This document shows, in pieces, positions 8,308 to 17,111 of a stretch of DNA of 40,711 bases. The stretch is from Verrucomicrobiota bacterium (lineage in GTDB: Bacteria; Verrucomicrobiota; Verrucomicrobiia; Opitutales; Opitutaceae): NCBI GenBank assembly GCA_023386835.1, contig JAEWIY010000007.1, positions 1 to 40,711 of the forward strand. Reading direction: 5' to 3'. Made by a program: the position numbers and the translations under genes. The notes beneath the pieces were generated by a model. That model did no database searches. It had not been told where the DNA came from and saw only the letters and a list, made by a program, of their open reading frames with translations. Every line of letters begins with the position of its first letter. Within the stretch, counting starts at the first letter, position 1.

Positions 8308-10419
8308 ATGAACTTCAAGAGCTGGCTTGTCTTCAGCGGCGTCCTCCTGGCGGTGGCGAACGGAGCTCCGCGACCCTTTGCGGAAGTCGCAGCTGAAGCC
8401 AATGCTGCCGGGTTCGCTGCGCATCTGCCCGACTACGAACGCACGCCTGAAGCCATTGGAGCAACGACCCGGTCTGCGCTCGATGCCGCCAATCAGGCGG
8501 TCGACCAGCTGTCCCGCCAGGACTTGGCCAAGACCTCCTTCGACAGCACGTTCGCGGCCTTGGATCGCATCAAGTCTGAGGTGGGCCGCGTCTCGCAGCG
8601 TTTTCTGTTGCTGCAGAACGTTCACACTGAGGCGCCGGTGCGTGACGCCGCGGGAAGCGCGCAGGTGGAACTCAACAACTGGGCCGTGGCGCTCGAGTAC
8701 CGGGAGGACGTCTACCGGGTTTTGGAGGGCTTTGCGAAACGGCGCACCCAGCTGGAACCTGAACAGGCGCGGCTGATGGAGGAGGTGTTGCGCGACTATC
8801 GTCGGGCCGGGCTCGCCTTGCCGGCCGAGGAGCGCGCGGAGGTCGAGCGGCTGCGCAAGGAACTCAACGAAGTGCAGAACGAGTTTCAGCGGAACATCGC
8901 GCAGGCTCAGGCGCCGCTGCTCTTCACAGCCGAGGAACTCGCCGGGGTTCCGGAGAGTTTTTTGGCGAGCCCCGGGGTCAAGCAGGACGACGGGCGTTAT
9001 CAGGTGATGGCCAACATCACCTGGCACGCCCTCGCGATCTCGGAAAACTGCCGGGTCTCGGAAACACGGCGGCGGGTGGCCCTGGCGCGGGGCCAGCTCG
9101 CGAAGGAGGCGAATGTGCCGGTATTAACCCGGATGGTACAGCTGCGAACCGACCTGGCGCGACGGCTCGGATATGCCACCTGGGCGGACTATCAGATCGA
9201 GGCGCAGATGGCGGAGAACGGGAAGACCGCGGTCGACTTTGAGGAGGCCCTCGTGCGCGGCCTCGACCAGAAGTTTGCCGAGGAGAAGGAGCAATTGCGC
9301 CGGCTCAAGGTGGCGGAAACGGGTGACAACGACGCGCAGGTCGAGTCGTGGGACGTGAACTACTACCAAACGCAGCTGAAGAGCCAGCGGTTCGCCATCG
9401 ATGTGGAGGAACTACGAAACTATTTCCCGTATGGGCCGACGCTCGAAGGCATGTTCCGCGTGTACGAACGCATCTTCGGGCTGACGTTTGCCGAGGTGGA
9501 GGCACCCGATCGTTGGGTGGACGACCTGCAGCTGTACTACGTCACGGATACGCAGACGGGCCGCCCGGTCGGAATGTTCTACCTGGACATGTTCCCACGG
9601 GAGGGGAAGTACAACCACTTCGCCTGCTTCCCGATTCTCAACGGCGGTCCCCTGCCGGACGGCCGCTATGAGCTGCCGTTGGTGTCGCTCGTTTGCAATT
9701 TTCCGCCGCCGTCGCCCGAGCAGCCGTCGTTGTTGAAGCATGACGACGTGATCACGCTCTTCCACGAGTTTGGGCACGTCATGCATGCGCTTCTGGGTCG
9801 CTCGCGGTACGACCAGCTGTCGTCGTTCAACGTGCCGCGGGATTTTGTGGAGGCGCCGTCGCAGATGCTGGAGAACTGGGTCTGGGACAAGGCGGTGCTG
9901 GACACCTTTGCGGCGGATTATCGCGATCCCACGCGGAAGGTCCCGGCGGAAACGATTGCCGCGCTGGAGGAGGCCCGGCAGGCGACGGCGGCGACATTCT
10001 ACCGGCGGCAGTTGTCCTTCGGGCTGCTCGACCTCGCGCTCCACACGGTCCGAACCGACGATCCGGCACCGGACGTGGTGGCGCTGACGAACCAGGTCCT
10101 CGAGCGGGTGTCGTATCCGCCCATTGATGACACGGCCTTTGCGGCCTATTTTGGTCATCTCGCGGGCTACGATGCCGGATACTACGGTTACCTGTGGGCG
10201 CTGGCGATCGCGACGGATTTGGCGAGCGTGTTCGAGCAGGCGCCGGGTGGATACCTTGATGAAGCCGTGGGCCGCAAACTGCGCGACGAGATCTACGCGC
10301 CCGCGGCGACACGCGACGCGAGTGAGTCGATCGAGCGCTTCCTGGGGCGGAAACGCTCGCTGGCGCCGTTCCTCCGCTACGTGGGAGTGGACGAAGCCGA
10401 GCCCGCACCGGCTCCGTGA
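8308..10419 (+). CDS. exported M3 family zinc oligopeptidase (thimet / PepF type)
   Basis: This 703-aa protein starts at the ATG at 8308 with a signal peptide (FKSWLVFSGVLLAVANGA). The zinc site is H486-E-F-G-H490 in TLFHEFGHVMH, with the third ligand Glu515 in RDFVEAPSQMLENW. Both are exact M3 signatures. The long helical N-terminal domain (about residues 40-330) and the closing YAGYYGYLWA-like segment (YDAGYYGYLWALAIATDL) also fit. M3 enzymes cut short peptides inside a deep channel, so a periplasmic role in peptide breakdown is likely. Its length is normal for the family. Downstream lies the tRNA-Glu gene, 56 bp away. Confidence 0.95.
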   Translation: MNFKSWLVFSGVLLAVANGAPRPFAEVAAEANAAGFAAHLPDYERTPEAIGATTRSALDAANQAVDQLSRQDLAKTSFDSTFAALDRIKSEVGRVSQRFLLLQNVHTEAPVRDAAGSAQVELNNWAVALEYREDVYRVLEGFAKRRTQLEPEQARLMEEVLRDYRRAGLALPAEERAEVERLRKELNEVQNEFQRNIAQAQAPLLFTAEELAGVPESFLASPGVKQDDGRYQVMANITWHALAISENCRVSETRRRVALARGQLAKEANVPVLTRMVQLRTDLARRLGYATWADYQIEAQMAENGKTAVDFEEALVRGLDQKFAEEKEQLRRLKVAETGDNDAQVESWDVNYYQTQLKSQRFAIDVEELRNYFPYGPTLEGMFRVYERIFGLTFAEVEAPDRWVDDLQLYYVTDTQTGRPVGMFYLDMFPREGKYNHFACFPILNGGPLPDGRYELPLVSLVCNFPPPSPEQPSLLKHDDVITLFHEFGHVMHALLGRSRYDQLSSFNVPRDFVEAPSQMLENWVWDKAVLDTFAADYRDPTRKVPAETIAALEEARQATAATFYRRQLSFGLLDLALHTVRTDDPAPDVVALTNQVLERVSYPPIDDTAFAAYFGHLAGYDAGYYGYLWALAIATDLASVFEQAPGGYLDEAVGRKLRDEIYAPAATRDASESIERFLGRKRSLAPFLRYVGVDEAEPAPAP

Positions 10420-10475
10420 TAAAATCCGCTTGCCAAGCTGCCGATCGCTCCTGAACGTCGCCCCTTTACTGCGCC

Positions 10476-10550
10476 GCCCTCATCGTCTAGCGGCTAGGAC
10501 GGAGCCCTCTCAAGGCTCAAACCGGGGTTCGATTCCCCGTGAGGGCGCCA
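10476..10550 (+). tRNA. tRNA-Glu (anticodon CUC)
   Basis: A full cloverleaf folds. The acceptor GCCCTCA pairs with TGAGGGC, followed by discriminator G and an encoded CCA. The D stem is GTCT/GGAC with an AGCGGCTA loop, the anticodon stem GAGCC/GGCTC has loop CTCTCAA, and the T stem CGGGG/CCCCG has loop TTCGATT. The anticodon CTC is at 10509-10511 and reads GAG. The GTCTAG...GGAC D arm is typical of tRNA-Glu. All stems pair perfectly except one G-T pair in the D stem. No integrase or repeated tRNA end was found downstream, so it does not look like a used attachment site. Confidence 0.96.
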
Positions 10551-10642
10551 TCTCCGGAGGAGAGCCGGGCGCAGGGAACGGAAAAAGCACAAGCGAAGCG
10601 TTGTCTGGAGATTAGGCAGGCTTTCGCGCGCTTGACCCGGGT

Positions 10643-11527
10643 TCAGATCACGTTGCCCGGCCCTGAGCCAAGCTGTTTACCCGTTTCGCCAACCGCGCCG
10701 GTTTCGCCCGTTATCCGCCAGCGCAGCATCAGTGTCAGCGCCACCACGCTCAGGAGCGCGACGTTGATCAACCAGAGCGCATGCGTCTGCGCTGGCTCCA
10801 GGTGGGGCAGGAGGAATCCGGCCGCCACGCTGGTGCCATTGAGGCTCATGTGCGCCAGGATGGAGGCGAACAGGTTGCCGCGGGTGCGGAGGTGTATCCA
10901 GGTAAATAGGACGCTCGAGGCTGTGACCGAGACGAGGTAGGCCAACACGTTTGACACGGTGAGCGCCTGGCCGCTGATGCTCGTGCCGGCAGCCGCCATC
11001 ATCAACGGCGCGTGCCAGAACGTCCAAGCCAGCCCAACCGAGAGGCTGGCGCCGATGGGGCCGCTGCGTTCCAGCAGCCGCGGCAGCAAAAAGCCGCGCC
11101 ATCCAAGCTCCTCGCCCAGCGGTCCAAAAATCGAGACCGCGGCAAATATGACGGGGACCCAGGCCAACGCCGGCCAATGCACGTAGCCCACCTCGCCGCC
11201 GCGTGCGACAAACACGAACACGCTCAGCGACATGAGCACCGGACTCCAGCCGAGCGCCACGGCGTGACCGACCCGTCCGCTGCCTCGCAGCCGAAAGCGC
11301 TCGAACAGCCGCCGCATCGCGCGCCGCCCGCCGGTGGCCGCAATGAGAATCAATGCCGCCACGCTGGGCCCATAGCCGCCGAGCAGCAGACGCACGAGCA
11401 CGTCGGGTTCCGACTTGAAGGGATTTGACGAAATCCGATCGATGATCGGAAGCCAGCAGAGCCAGGACAGGCCGTAAGCCAGCAGGAGGAACGAACGGAT
11501 GGGATAGCGCTGAAGCAGGGGGGGCAT
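10643..11527 (-). CDS. CPBP family intramembrane metalloprotease
   Basis: The 294-aa protein has about eight membrane helices and the Abi/CAAX protease (PF02517) signatures: EELGWRGFLLPRL with Glu139-Glu140, FWHAPLM with His172, and a late HMSLNGTS segment with the third conserved histidine/asparagine motif. The glutamates and histidines form the intramembrane metal site. In bacteria these enzymes have been tied to prenyl-protein processing, bacteriocin immunity and anti-sigma cleavage; the role here cannot be inferred. The ATG at 11527 is chosen over the TTG two codons earlier. It is divergent from the histidine kinase. Confidence 0.92.
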   Translation of the reverse strand: MPPLLQRYPIRSFLLLAYGLSWLCWLPIIDRISSNPFKSEPDVLVRLLLGGYGPSVAALILIAATGGRRAMRRLFERFRLRGSGRVGHAVALGWSPVLMSLSVFVFVARGGEVGYVHWPALAWVPVIFAAVSIFGPLGEELGWRGFLLPRLLERSGPIGASLSVGLAWTFWHAPLMMAAAGTSISGQALTVSNVLAYLVSVTASSVLFTWIHLRTRGNLFASILAHMSLNGTSVAAGFLLPHLEPAQTHALWLINVALLSVVALTLMLRWRITGETGAVGETGKQLGSGPGNVI

Positions 11528-11944
11528 GCCCAAAGAACCCCGGAATCCGTCGTCAGTTGCAAATTTGTGAGGCCTCGGGTTTGGGCAAAGGAGAGGTACG
11601 GGGTCGCAAAGACGCGCAAAAGCGGCAGGCGGTTATCCGTATAGAAGCGGGCGCGCGGGGCGACGCCGGCCCTCGAACCGCGACCCTGACGCGTTTATCC
11701 GGTTGGTGAAACGGAATGATGAAGGAGTGCCACCTCGGTCGGATGGAGGTTTAAAGAGCTTCGATTGCCACGGGTGCGCCCCGTCATCTAGAAGAGGTCT
11801 TTCCGGCTGCCGAAGGGACAAGGCTTCCAGTGATGTCCGGCGCTAACGTGCGGCTGATTTTCGCGGAAACCTTGGGCTGTTTGACTTACAGTCGCGCAAC
11901 GGAAGAGTGTGCCCGGGTCCGGTTTCGACCACGCCCTTTCTCGA
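11528..11944. other. divergent intergenic region
   Basis: About 400 bp lie between the CPBP protease and histidine kinase starts. Near 11604-11621 it contains GCAAAGACGCGCAAAAG, a third copy of the element found twice between 8090 and 8222. I see no gene, and the open frames here are poor in protein character. Confidence 0.5.
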
Positions 11945-13078
11945 ATGCGATTGGCGGATTTCATTTTGGCCAAGACCGGCTCCATCCTGAACGAATGGGA
12001 TGCGTTCGCGAAAACAATCTGGCCCGGTGCTGCGCCCAGCCCACAAGACATTCGCGATCACGCTGAGGGAATACTTCGCGCGACTGCACGGGACATGATG
12101 TCGCCTCAGACTTCCGTTGAGCAGCGCGATAAGTCGAGGGGCCTAAAGGACGCTGCAGCCGTCGGAGGCCGGCTTCACGCGGCCTCTGAGGAACATGCCA
12201 CCGACCGGGCGGCTTCCGGCTTCGACATCCGCGCGGTGATCGCCGAGTACCGTGCGCTTCGGGCAAGCGTCGTGCGTCTCTGGCTGGAAAGTATCCCCGT
12301 ACCGCATACGGAAGACTTGGACGATCTCACGCGTTTTCACGAGTCGATGGATCAATCGCTCGCCCAAGCCGTGCATCGCTACTCGGACAGCCTGGAGAAG
12401 TCGCGGCAGGTGTTTCTCGCCGTGTTGGGGCACGATCTGCGGACTCCCCTGAATGCGATCACCTTCGCGGCCAGCGACCTCATTGAAATGAGGGAAGGTG
12501 ATCCCAAGGCCGCTGAAATCGGTTCGCAGATCCAGTCGAGTGCGCTCGCCGCGGGGCGGATCATGAATGACATTCTGGATTTCGCGACGTGCCGCTTGGG
12601 TCGTCCGATTCCCGTCAACCCGGCGCCAATGGATTTGGCCGTGTTGTGTCGCGAGGTCGTCGACGAGATGCGGTCGGCCTGCCCTGGGTTTCATAGCCAC
12701 GTGACGACGAGCGGAGATCTGCGCGGCGAATGGGATCAGAATCGTTTGCGACAGCTCCTGTCCAATCTCGTCGGAAACGCCGCCCAATATGGAGCTCCCG
12801 ATTCGGCCATCGTTTCAGCGTCAGCGGACGGCGCTCGCGTCGTGGTGACGGTCCACAATGCCGGAACTCCAATTCCAGAGGAGCTCTTGCCGAAGGTGTT
12901 CGATCCCATGGTCAGCGGCGCGCGTCGACGCTCAACCGGGGCCGGCTTCGGGCTGGGGCTGTACATCGCCAGGGAGGTGGCGTTGGCCCACGGTGGAGAC
13001 ATCTGCGTCACCTCCACCAAGGACGCTGGCACGACCTTCATTGTTTCGCTCCCTCGTCGCTCGCGACCGCTTACCTGA
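11945..13078 (+). CDS. orphan sensor histidine kinase with RsbRD-like N-terminal domain
   Basis: The 377-aa protein is soluble. The N-terminal 110 residues (LADFILAKTGSILNEWDAF ... DIRAVIAEYRALRASVVRLW) resemble the RsbRD/RsbT co-antagonist helical sensor domain. A HisKA domain follows with phospho-acceptor His163 in LGHDLRTPL. The ATPase domain has an N box in NLVGNAAQYG, a degenerate G1 box (HNAGTPIP) and a G2 box GAGFGLGLYIA. No response regulator is adjacent, so its partner is elsewhere. The ATG at 11945 begins right at the domain. An in-frame GTG at 11909 is preceded by GGAAG and is a possible longer start. A terminator follows the stop by 7 bp. Confidence 0.9.
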   Translation: MRLADFILAKTGSILNEWDAFAKTIWPGAAPSPQDIRDHAEGILRATARDMMSPQTSVEQRDKSRGLKDAAAVGGRLHAASEEHATDRAASGFDIRAVIAEYRALRASVVRLWLESIPVPHTEDLDDLTRFHESMDQSLAQAVHRYSDSLEKSRQVFLAVLGHDLRTPLNAITFAASDLIEMREGDPKAAEIGSQIQSSALAAGRIMNDILDFATCRLGRPIPVNPAPMDLAVLCREVVDEMRSACPGFHSHVTTSGDLRGEWDQNRLRQLLSNLVGNAAQYGAPDSAIVSASADGARVVVTVHNAGTPIPEELLPKVFDPMVSGARRRSTGAGFGLGLYIAREVALAHGGDICVTSTKDAGTTFIVSLPRRSRPLT

Positions 13079-13085
13079 CGGCGCT

Positions 13086-13118
13086 CGCCGCATTCCGGCG
13101 GCGTGGATTTGCTTTTTT
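13086..13118 (+). terminator. rho-independent-type terminator after the histidine kinase
   Basis: A perfect 6-bp stem CGCCGC/GCGGCG with a six-base loop (ATTCCG) spans 13086-13103. A run of six T lies at 13113-13118, nine bases after the stem. The gap before the T run is longer than ideal, so its strength is uncertain. Confidence 0.55.
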
Positions 13119-13527
13119 GATCTTCAGGAGGAGCTAGCCGCGGTCGTTTCCACTCGATTGCAACAGAAGTCACCGGCAGTTCATTAGCGCTGCTAAACCC
13201 CTGAGATGCGATGAGGCCTTTGTTAGGCGTACCATTGCTTTGCGTGGTTTGTCGCGCCGCTCGCTGGGGCGAATGTCGTGGCCCCGAGCGCCGAAGGGGC
13301 AGCCAGGCGTCCACGAATTGCTGCCGCGCTGGCCAGTCGCTAACGGTTCGTGTTTTGGCTACTACCAATAAGTCTCCGACCGAGGCGAAGCACCGGTCGA
13401 GGTGTATGTACCGCCATGATACGGAAATCCGGTCGCTGGTGTTTCCACATGGAGCACAGTCGCTCCAGCGTAGCAGCACGTTTGGCCGGGCGGCTCGATT
13501 GGATGGCACCGAAGCAGCCCAACACGA
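13119..13527. other. intergenic DNA between convergent genes
   Basis: About 410 bp hold no gene I can defend. A GTTAGGCG box at about 13222-13229 looks like half of an integron attC site, but I could not find a matching partner at the right distance and order. The open frames across it have no recognisable domain. Confidence 0.45.
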
Positions 13528-14472
13528 TCATTCGCCGACTGGGTGACGCGCAGCGGTCGGTTGGGTGAACTGCAGCGCCGCTTCTTTCATTCCGTCCGCG
13601 AAGCTCCGACGCGGCATATAGCCCAACTCCCGGCGAATGCGCTCGGAGGCGAACGAACCAACAAAGTAGCTCAGGGGATCGGTCCTAAGATCAAGCGCAC
13701 TAAAAGGTATCAACGGCGCGGCCGGGGCGTGTGGAAACCAACGGCGCACCTCTTCGACGTAGCGGCGCCATTGCCAGTGGCCGTCGACGATGTTGAAGGT
13801 CTTCCCCTCAGCAGCGGGTTGAGCGAGCGCGATTTGCACCGCGTTCACGAGATTCTCAACATCCACCCATGCCTGCCGATCCAAGCCATCGCCTCTGAGC
13901 GGTACTTTGCCTGCGCGGATTGCTTCGGGCACCTTAGTCCCCCACGTGGATCGTGGATGCGCTCCGAGAATCGCCGCAGGCCTTAGAATGCATGCGTGCA
14001 ACCCAAGACGGGCTTGCTCACGCACTTCCAATTCGGCCAACGCCTTCGTCACTCCGTAAGGATCCCCGTCTGTCTTGAGCGGTGAGTCGTCGGTGAGGAC
14101 CGCATCATACGACCGGATCTCGAGAACCGCCAACGTTGAGATGTGCACAAAGCTCCGAACCCCGGCGTGACGCGCTGCGATCGCCAGGGCCCGTGTGCCA
14201 TCAATGTTAACGCGCTGAGCGACGGTGTAGTCGGTTGAAAAGCTGGCTGCGCAATGAACCACCGCCTCCGCTCCCTCACAGACTCGTTGGGCCAGCTGTG
14301 TTGAGCTAAAGTCACCGATAAACTGGCAAATATTTGGGTGGCTAAGGGAGGCGTCCCCGCAGGGGTGGCGCAGGGGCGCCCTGATCTGCGCGCCTTCCGC
14401 CGCTAAGCGACTGGCAATCCGGCTGCCTAAAAAGCCGTTCGCACCGGAGAGCACCACACAGCCGAAGCTCAT
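13528..14472 (-). CDS. NAD(P)-dependent epimerase/dehydratase (extended SDR)
   Basis: The 314-aa protein is an extended short-chain dehydrogenase. The nucleotide-binding GANGFLGS is at residues 10-17, the catalytic Ser is in HISTLAV (Ser112), and the Tyr-X3-Lys is Y139-G-V-T-K143. Then come LRPAAILGAHPR and the substrate-side VDVENLVNAVQIAL typical of sugar nucleotide or 3-beta-hydroxysteroid-type enzymes. It may act on a nucleotide sugar, but the substrate is unknown. It begins 9 bp after the stop of the HAD gene; a TTG at 14481 would abut that stop directly. The two are almost certainly cotranscribed. Confidence 0.9.
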   Translation of the reverse strand: MSFGCVVLSGANGFLGSRIASRLAAEGAQIRAPLRHPCGDASLSHPNICQFIGDFSSTQLAQRVCEGAEAVVHCAASFSTDYTVAQRVNIDGTRALAIAARHAGVRSFVHISTLAVLEIRSYDAVLTDDSPLKTDGDPYGVTKALAELEVREQARLGLHACILRPAAILGAHPRSTWGTKVPEAIRAGKVPLRGDGLDRQAWVDVENLVNAVQIALAQPAAEGKTFNIVDGHWQWRRYVEEVRRWFPHAPAAPLIPFSALDLRTDPLSYFVGSFASERIRRELGYMPRRSFADGMKEAALQFTQPTAARHPVGE

Positions 14473-14481
14473 TGGCAGCAA

Positions 14482-15084
14482 TCAATCCAGCGCGCCGACC
14501 TGGTCGGCCGCGTCGCTGATCAGCCCGATGTCATCCCTTCCTCGGTAGAGGATCGTGCGCCAGCCCGCTGAACTCGCGCTGAGTACATTCTTCCTGGAAT
14601 CGTCGATCAGGCAGAGCTGGGTTGGTTTCAGCCCGAGGCGGCTTTCGATCTGGCGAAAGAAATCGATGGAGGGCTTGGTCACGCCCATCTCGCAGGAGAC
14701 AAAGAGATGATCAAATTCCTCCGCCAGTCCCATCTCCCGTCTCAGATACGCGGCGCGATGGGCCTCCTGGTTGGTTCCGAGAACACAGCGGTGTCCATTC
14801 GTCCGAAGCTTTCGGACGCAAGCGAGGACCGCTGGGCAGATCGAATGCTCTGCTTGGAACCAAAATGCCAGAAGGTCATCGACCGACCGAGGCCAACCCC
14901 ACGCTTTGGCGTACGGAACAATCACCTCTTTGAGATCACATCGTCCCAGAAGACATTCGACGAAGTGACCTGAAAAAAACGGCTGCAGGCGTTCACTCGG
15001 GATATCGTGCTTCGCCTCCAGGGCCGCGCCGAAGTTCTGACCCGAGCAAACAACCCCGTCGGCATCGAATACAAAGGTCTTCAT
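14482..15084 (-). CDS. HAD superfamily hydrolase
   Basis: The 200-aa protein has all four HAD motifs: nucleophile and acid Asp7/Asp9 in FVFDADGVVCSG, the motif II threonine in VLGTNQEAH, the lysine in GVTKPSIDFF, and the acidic pair in LCLIDDSRKN. The helical cap is inserted after motif I (subclass I), as in small-molecule phosphatases and beta-phosphoglucomutase relatives. It is probably a phosphatase of a small phosphorylated metabolite, perhaps a sugar phosphate given the adjoining epimerase. It follows the small membrane protein gene by 24 bp. Confidence 0.9.
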   Translation of the reverse strand: MKTFVFDADGVVCSGQNFGAALEAKHDIPSERLQPFFSGHFVECLLGRCDLKEVIVPYAKAWGWPRSVDDLLAFWFQAEHSICPAVLACVRKLRTNGHRCVLGTNQEAHRAAYLRREMGLAEEFDHLFVSCEMGVTKPSIDFFRQIESRLGLKPTQLCLIDDSRKNVLSASSAGWRTILYRGRDDIGLISDAADQVGALD

Positions 15085-15108
15085 CCGCTCGCGCTGCGCA
15101 TCGGCGGA

Positions 15109-15351
15109 CTATTGGACCCGGTAGCGCTGCAGGTCGAATGGAGGCTTGGGTTCGTTGGGGCGGAGCGCAACCCAGGCAAGAAACCCAAGGGGCCACGTCA
15201 GCAGCACGAGAATGCCCACAAGCCAGCCCGGCTTTCCGCGCCTGATGGCGTCCTTGCCCGCCCAACCGCTGCTCCAAAGCCACAGGCAGATCAGTCCGAG
15301 AATCGCCAACAGCGGAAGGACTTGGCCGAGAATATTTACGACGGTACTCAT
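15109..15351 (-). CDS. small two-helix membrane protein (PLDc_N-like)
   Basis: The 80-aa protein starts at the ATG at 15351. It has two hydrophobic helices (VLPLLAILGLICLWLW and GWLVGILVLLTWPLGFLAWV) separated by a basic loop (KDAIRRGKPG). The second helix with GW...LTWPLGFLAW resembles the phospholipase-D-nuclease N-terminal (PLDc_N) motif found in many small membrane proteins. The function is unknown. It is the first gene of a likely three-gene minus-strand operon with the HAD hydrolase and the epimerase. Confidence 0.7.
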   Translation of the reverse strand: MSTVVNILGQVLPLLAILGLICLWLWSSGWAGKDAIRRGKPGWLVGILVLLTWPLGFLAWVALRPNEPKPPFDLQRYRVQ

Positions 15352-15608
15352 AGGGGTAGCCCCGCGCACGATGTCGTCCCCCTGGCGCCGCCGCGAGGTA
15401 AATCAAAAACCGACCAAGCGACTAAGCTCCGGAATCGTTGTGGCGTTGGCGGTGTCCCTTGTAGCTGTGAACCCACCCTTTGATTCCTCGTGGCCTTCGT
15501 TGACCGTTTGTTGCCTCCATCATCAACCATCACGCCGCTGCCGGCGCCCGATATGCGGTCACCGCCGCGTGTTGAGCGGAAGAGGGCAGTGTAACAGCGC
15601 GCTGTGTG

Positions 15609-17033
15609 TCACCGGCCTTTCGGAAGCGGGAGTACGCGTTCGAAAGGGGCAGCGGGCAGGTGGTCGCTATTGTAGAGAAAAGCGCCGGGAAGATCCTGCC
15701 AGCCGAAGCGCACCCGCTGCGGAGAAGCAACCGTCTCGGAGGACACGTTTATCGTATTTTCTTCAATCTGAACATCGGTCGCAGGGTGAAACACTCCGTC
15801 CGCACCGGCCAGTTCGAAGGTCGTGGTGAGGTCCCCGCGGGCAATCAGGGGGGCGCTGTCGAAACAGATCGTCATCGTCCTTCCGAAAGCCTCCACCTGG
15901 ACGGGGAGCGGCCCGGTATCCGTAATGTCGCGACCGTAGACACCGCGCAGCGCCAGTCGCGCGAGACGGGCGCCGACCTCCTGTTTGTTCTTGGGGTGAA
16001 TGTCGTTGCCATCGCCCAGATCGAGGGCGACGACCTGTCCGGTATCCGAAACGTGGAGCGCAAGCGCTTGCTGCGCACGCAGGCCTGTCCAGTCACGGGG
16101 AGCGGCCTGGCCGTAGCCGGCCAGCTGTACCCAGAAGAAGGGCAGTGAGCCCCCTTCGCCGAAGAGGTGGCGCCATTCCCGGATCAGGCCGGAAAACTGC
16201 GTTGCGTAGTGTGGCGTGAGGAGCGGGGTTTCGGTGGCATCGGCTTCTCCCTGGTACCAGAGAAAGCCGCGCACCGCGTAGGGGACGAGCGGCGCGATCA
16301 TCCCGTTGTGGCCAGCGGAAGGTTGACGGTGAGGACGCGGTGCCGGTGTTTTGCGTTGTTGGGCCTGCCACCAGTCAGCGACCACGGCGTCGTGGGCCAG
16401 GGCCTCTGGCGAACGCCAGGTGGAGATCGGGGTGTTGCCATAGGCGCTGACGATCAGCCCGACGGGCACATCGATCGCCGCGTGCAGTTCGCGTCCGAAG
16501 TAGTAGGCGGTGGCGCTGAAGCTGCCCACGGTTTCAGGTGAGGCCGGCTGCCAGTCACCGCCGACGGTGTGAACCGGACGGTCGGCTAATTGAGGGGCGA
16601 CGCGAAACAGCCGGAGGCGGGGCAGGTTCGCGGTGGCGATCTCGCGGTCGGGGTCGCGGGCGTTGCGCACCACCATCATCATGTTCGACTGTCCGCCGCA
16701 CAGCCAGACGTCCCCGACCAGCACGTCGCGCACGACGATGCGATTGTCGCCCGTGACGACCAGCTCTTCGGGACGATCGCTGGCGGGACGGGACGGAAGG
16801 CGGACGATCCACCGGCCATCGTCAGCGGCTTGCGTGTGTGCGGTTGTCTCGCCGAAGCGGATACGGACATGTTCACCCGCCGTCGCGTGACCCCAGATGG
16901 GAATGGGTTTGTCCCGCTGCAGCACCGCGTGGTCGCGGAACAGGGGCGCGAGCGTCACGTCGGCCCGGAGCCTCGTCTCGGAGGAGGTGAGCAAAAGAAG
17001 CGTCAGGGAGATCAGGCACGCGGCACGTAACAT
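15609..17033 (-). CDS. exported sialate O-acetylesterase family protein (SASA)
   Basis: The 474-aa protein has a signal peptide (CLISLTLLLLTSSETRLRAD). An Ig-like stretch follows (LFRDHAVLQRDKPIPIWG...), then the SASA/DUF303 SGNH-like catalytic domain. Ser116 lies in CGGQSNMMM, the FLWYQGEADA block is intact, and the late catalytic His is in GDGNDIHPKNK. All are hallmarks of sialate 9-O-acetylesterase relatives from polysaccharide-degrading bacteria, where the true targets are often acetylated plant or algal glycans. A C-terminal beta domain closes the protein. It lies 78 bp downstream of the GH2 gene and should form an operon with it. Confidence 0.93.
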   Translation of the reverse strand: MLRAACLISLTLLLLTSSETRLRADVTLAPLFRDHAVLQRDKPIPIWGHATAGEHVRIRFGETTAHTQAADDGRWIVRLPSRPASDRPEELVVTGDNRIVVRDVLVGDVWLCGGQSNMMMVVRNARDPDREIATANLPRLRLFRVAPQLADRPVHTVGGDWQPASPETVGSFSATAYYFGRELHAAIDVPVGLIVSAYGNTPISTWRSPEALAHDAVVADWWQAQQRKTPAPRPHRQPSAGHNGMIAPLVPYAVRGFLWYQGEADATETPLLTPHYATQFSGLIREWRHLFGEGGSLPFFWVQLAGYGQAAPRDWTGLRAQQALALHVSDTGQVVALDLGDGNDIHPKNKQEVGARLARLALRGVYGRDITDTGPLPVQVEAFGRTMTICFDSAPLIARGDLTTTFELAGADGVFHPATDVQIEENTINVSSETVASPQRVRFGWQDLPGAFLYNSDHLPAAPFERVLPLPKGR

Positions 17034-17111
17034 GGAGGTGGCCTTCAGGGAGCAGTGAGGGTCCGGACGTATCAGGGCCAGTGGTGGGTACGGCGAGGGC
17101 TGAAGAGCAGA

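Noticed and set aside
10476..10550. tRNA-Glu as an integration site
   Set aside because: No integrase, no duplicated tRNA 3' end and no island-like gene content follow it.
13215..13345. GTTAGGCG and CGCTAAC boxes resembling integron attC core sites
   Set aside because: The order and spacing do not form an attC site on either strand, the inner boxes are missing, and no integrase gene is present.
12736..13509. A 257-aa minus-strand frame across the histidine kinase end and the following gap
   Set aside because: More than half lies antisense to the kinase gene, and the translation shows no domain; it is a shadow frame.
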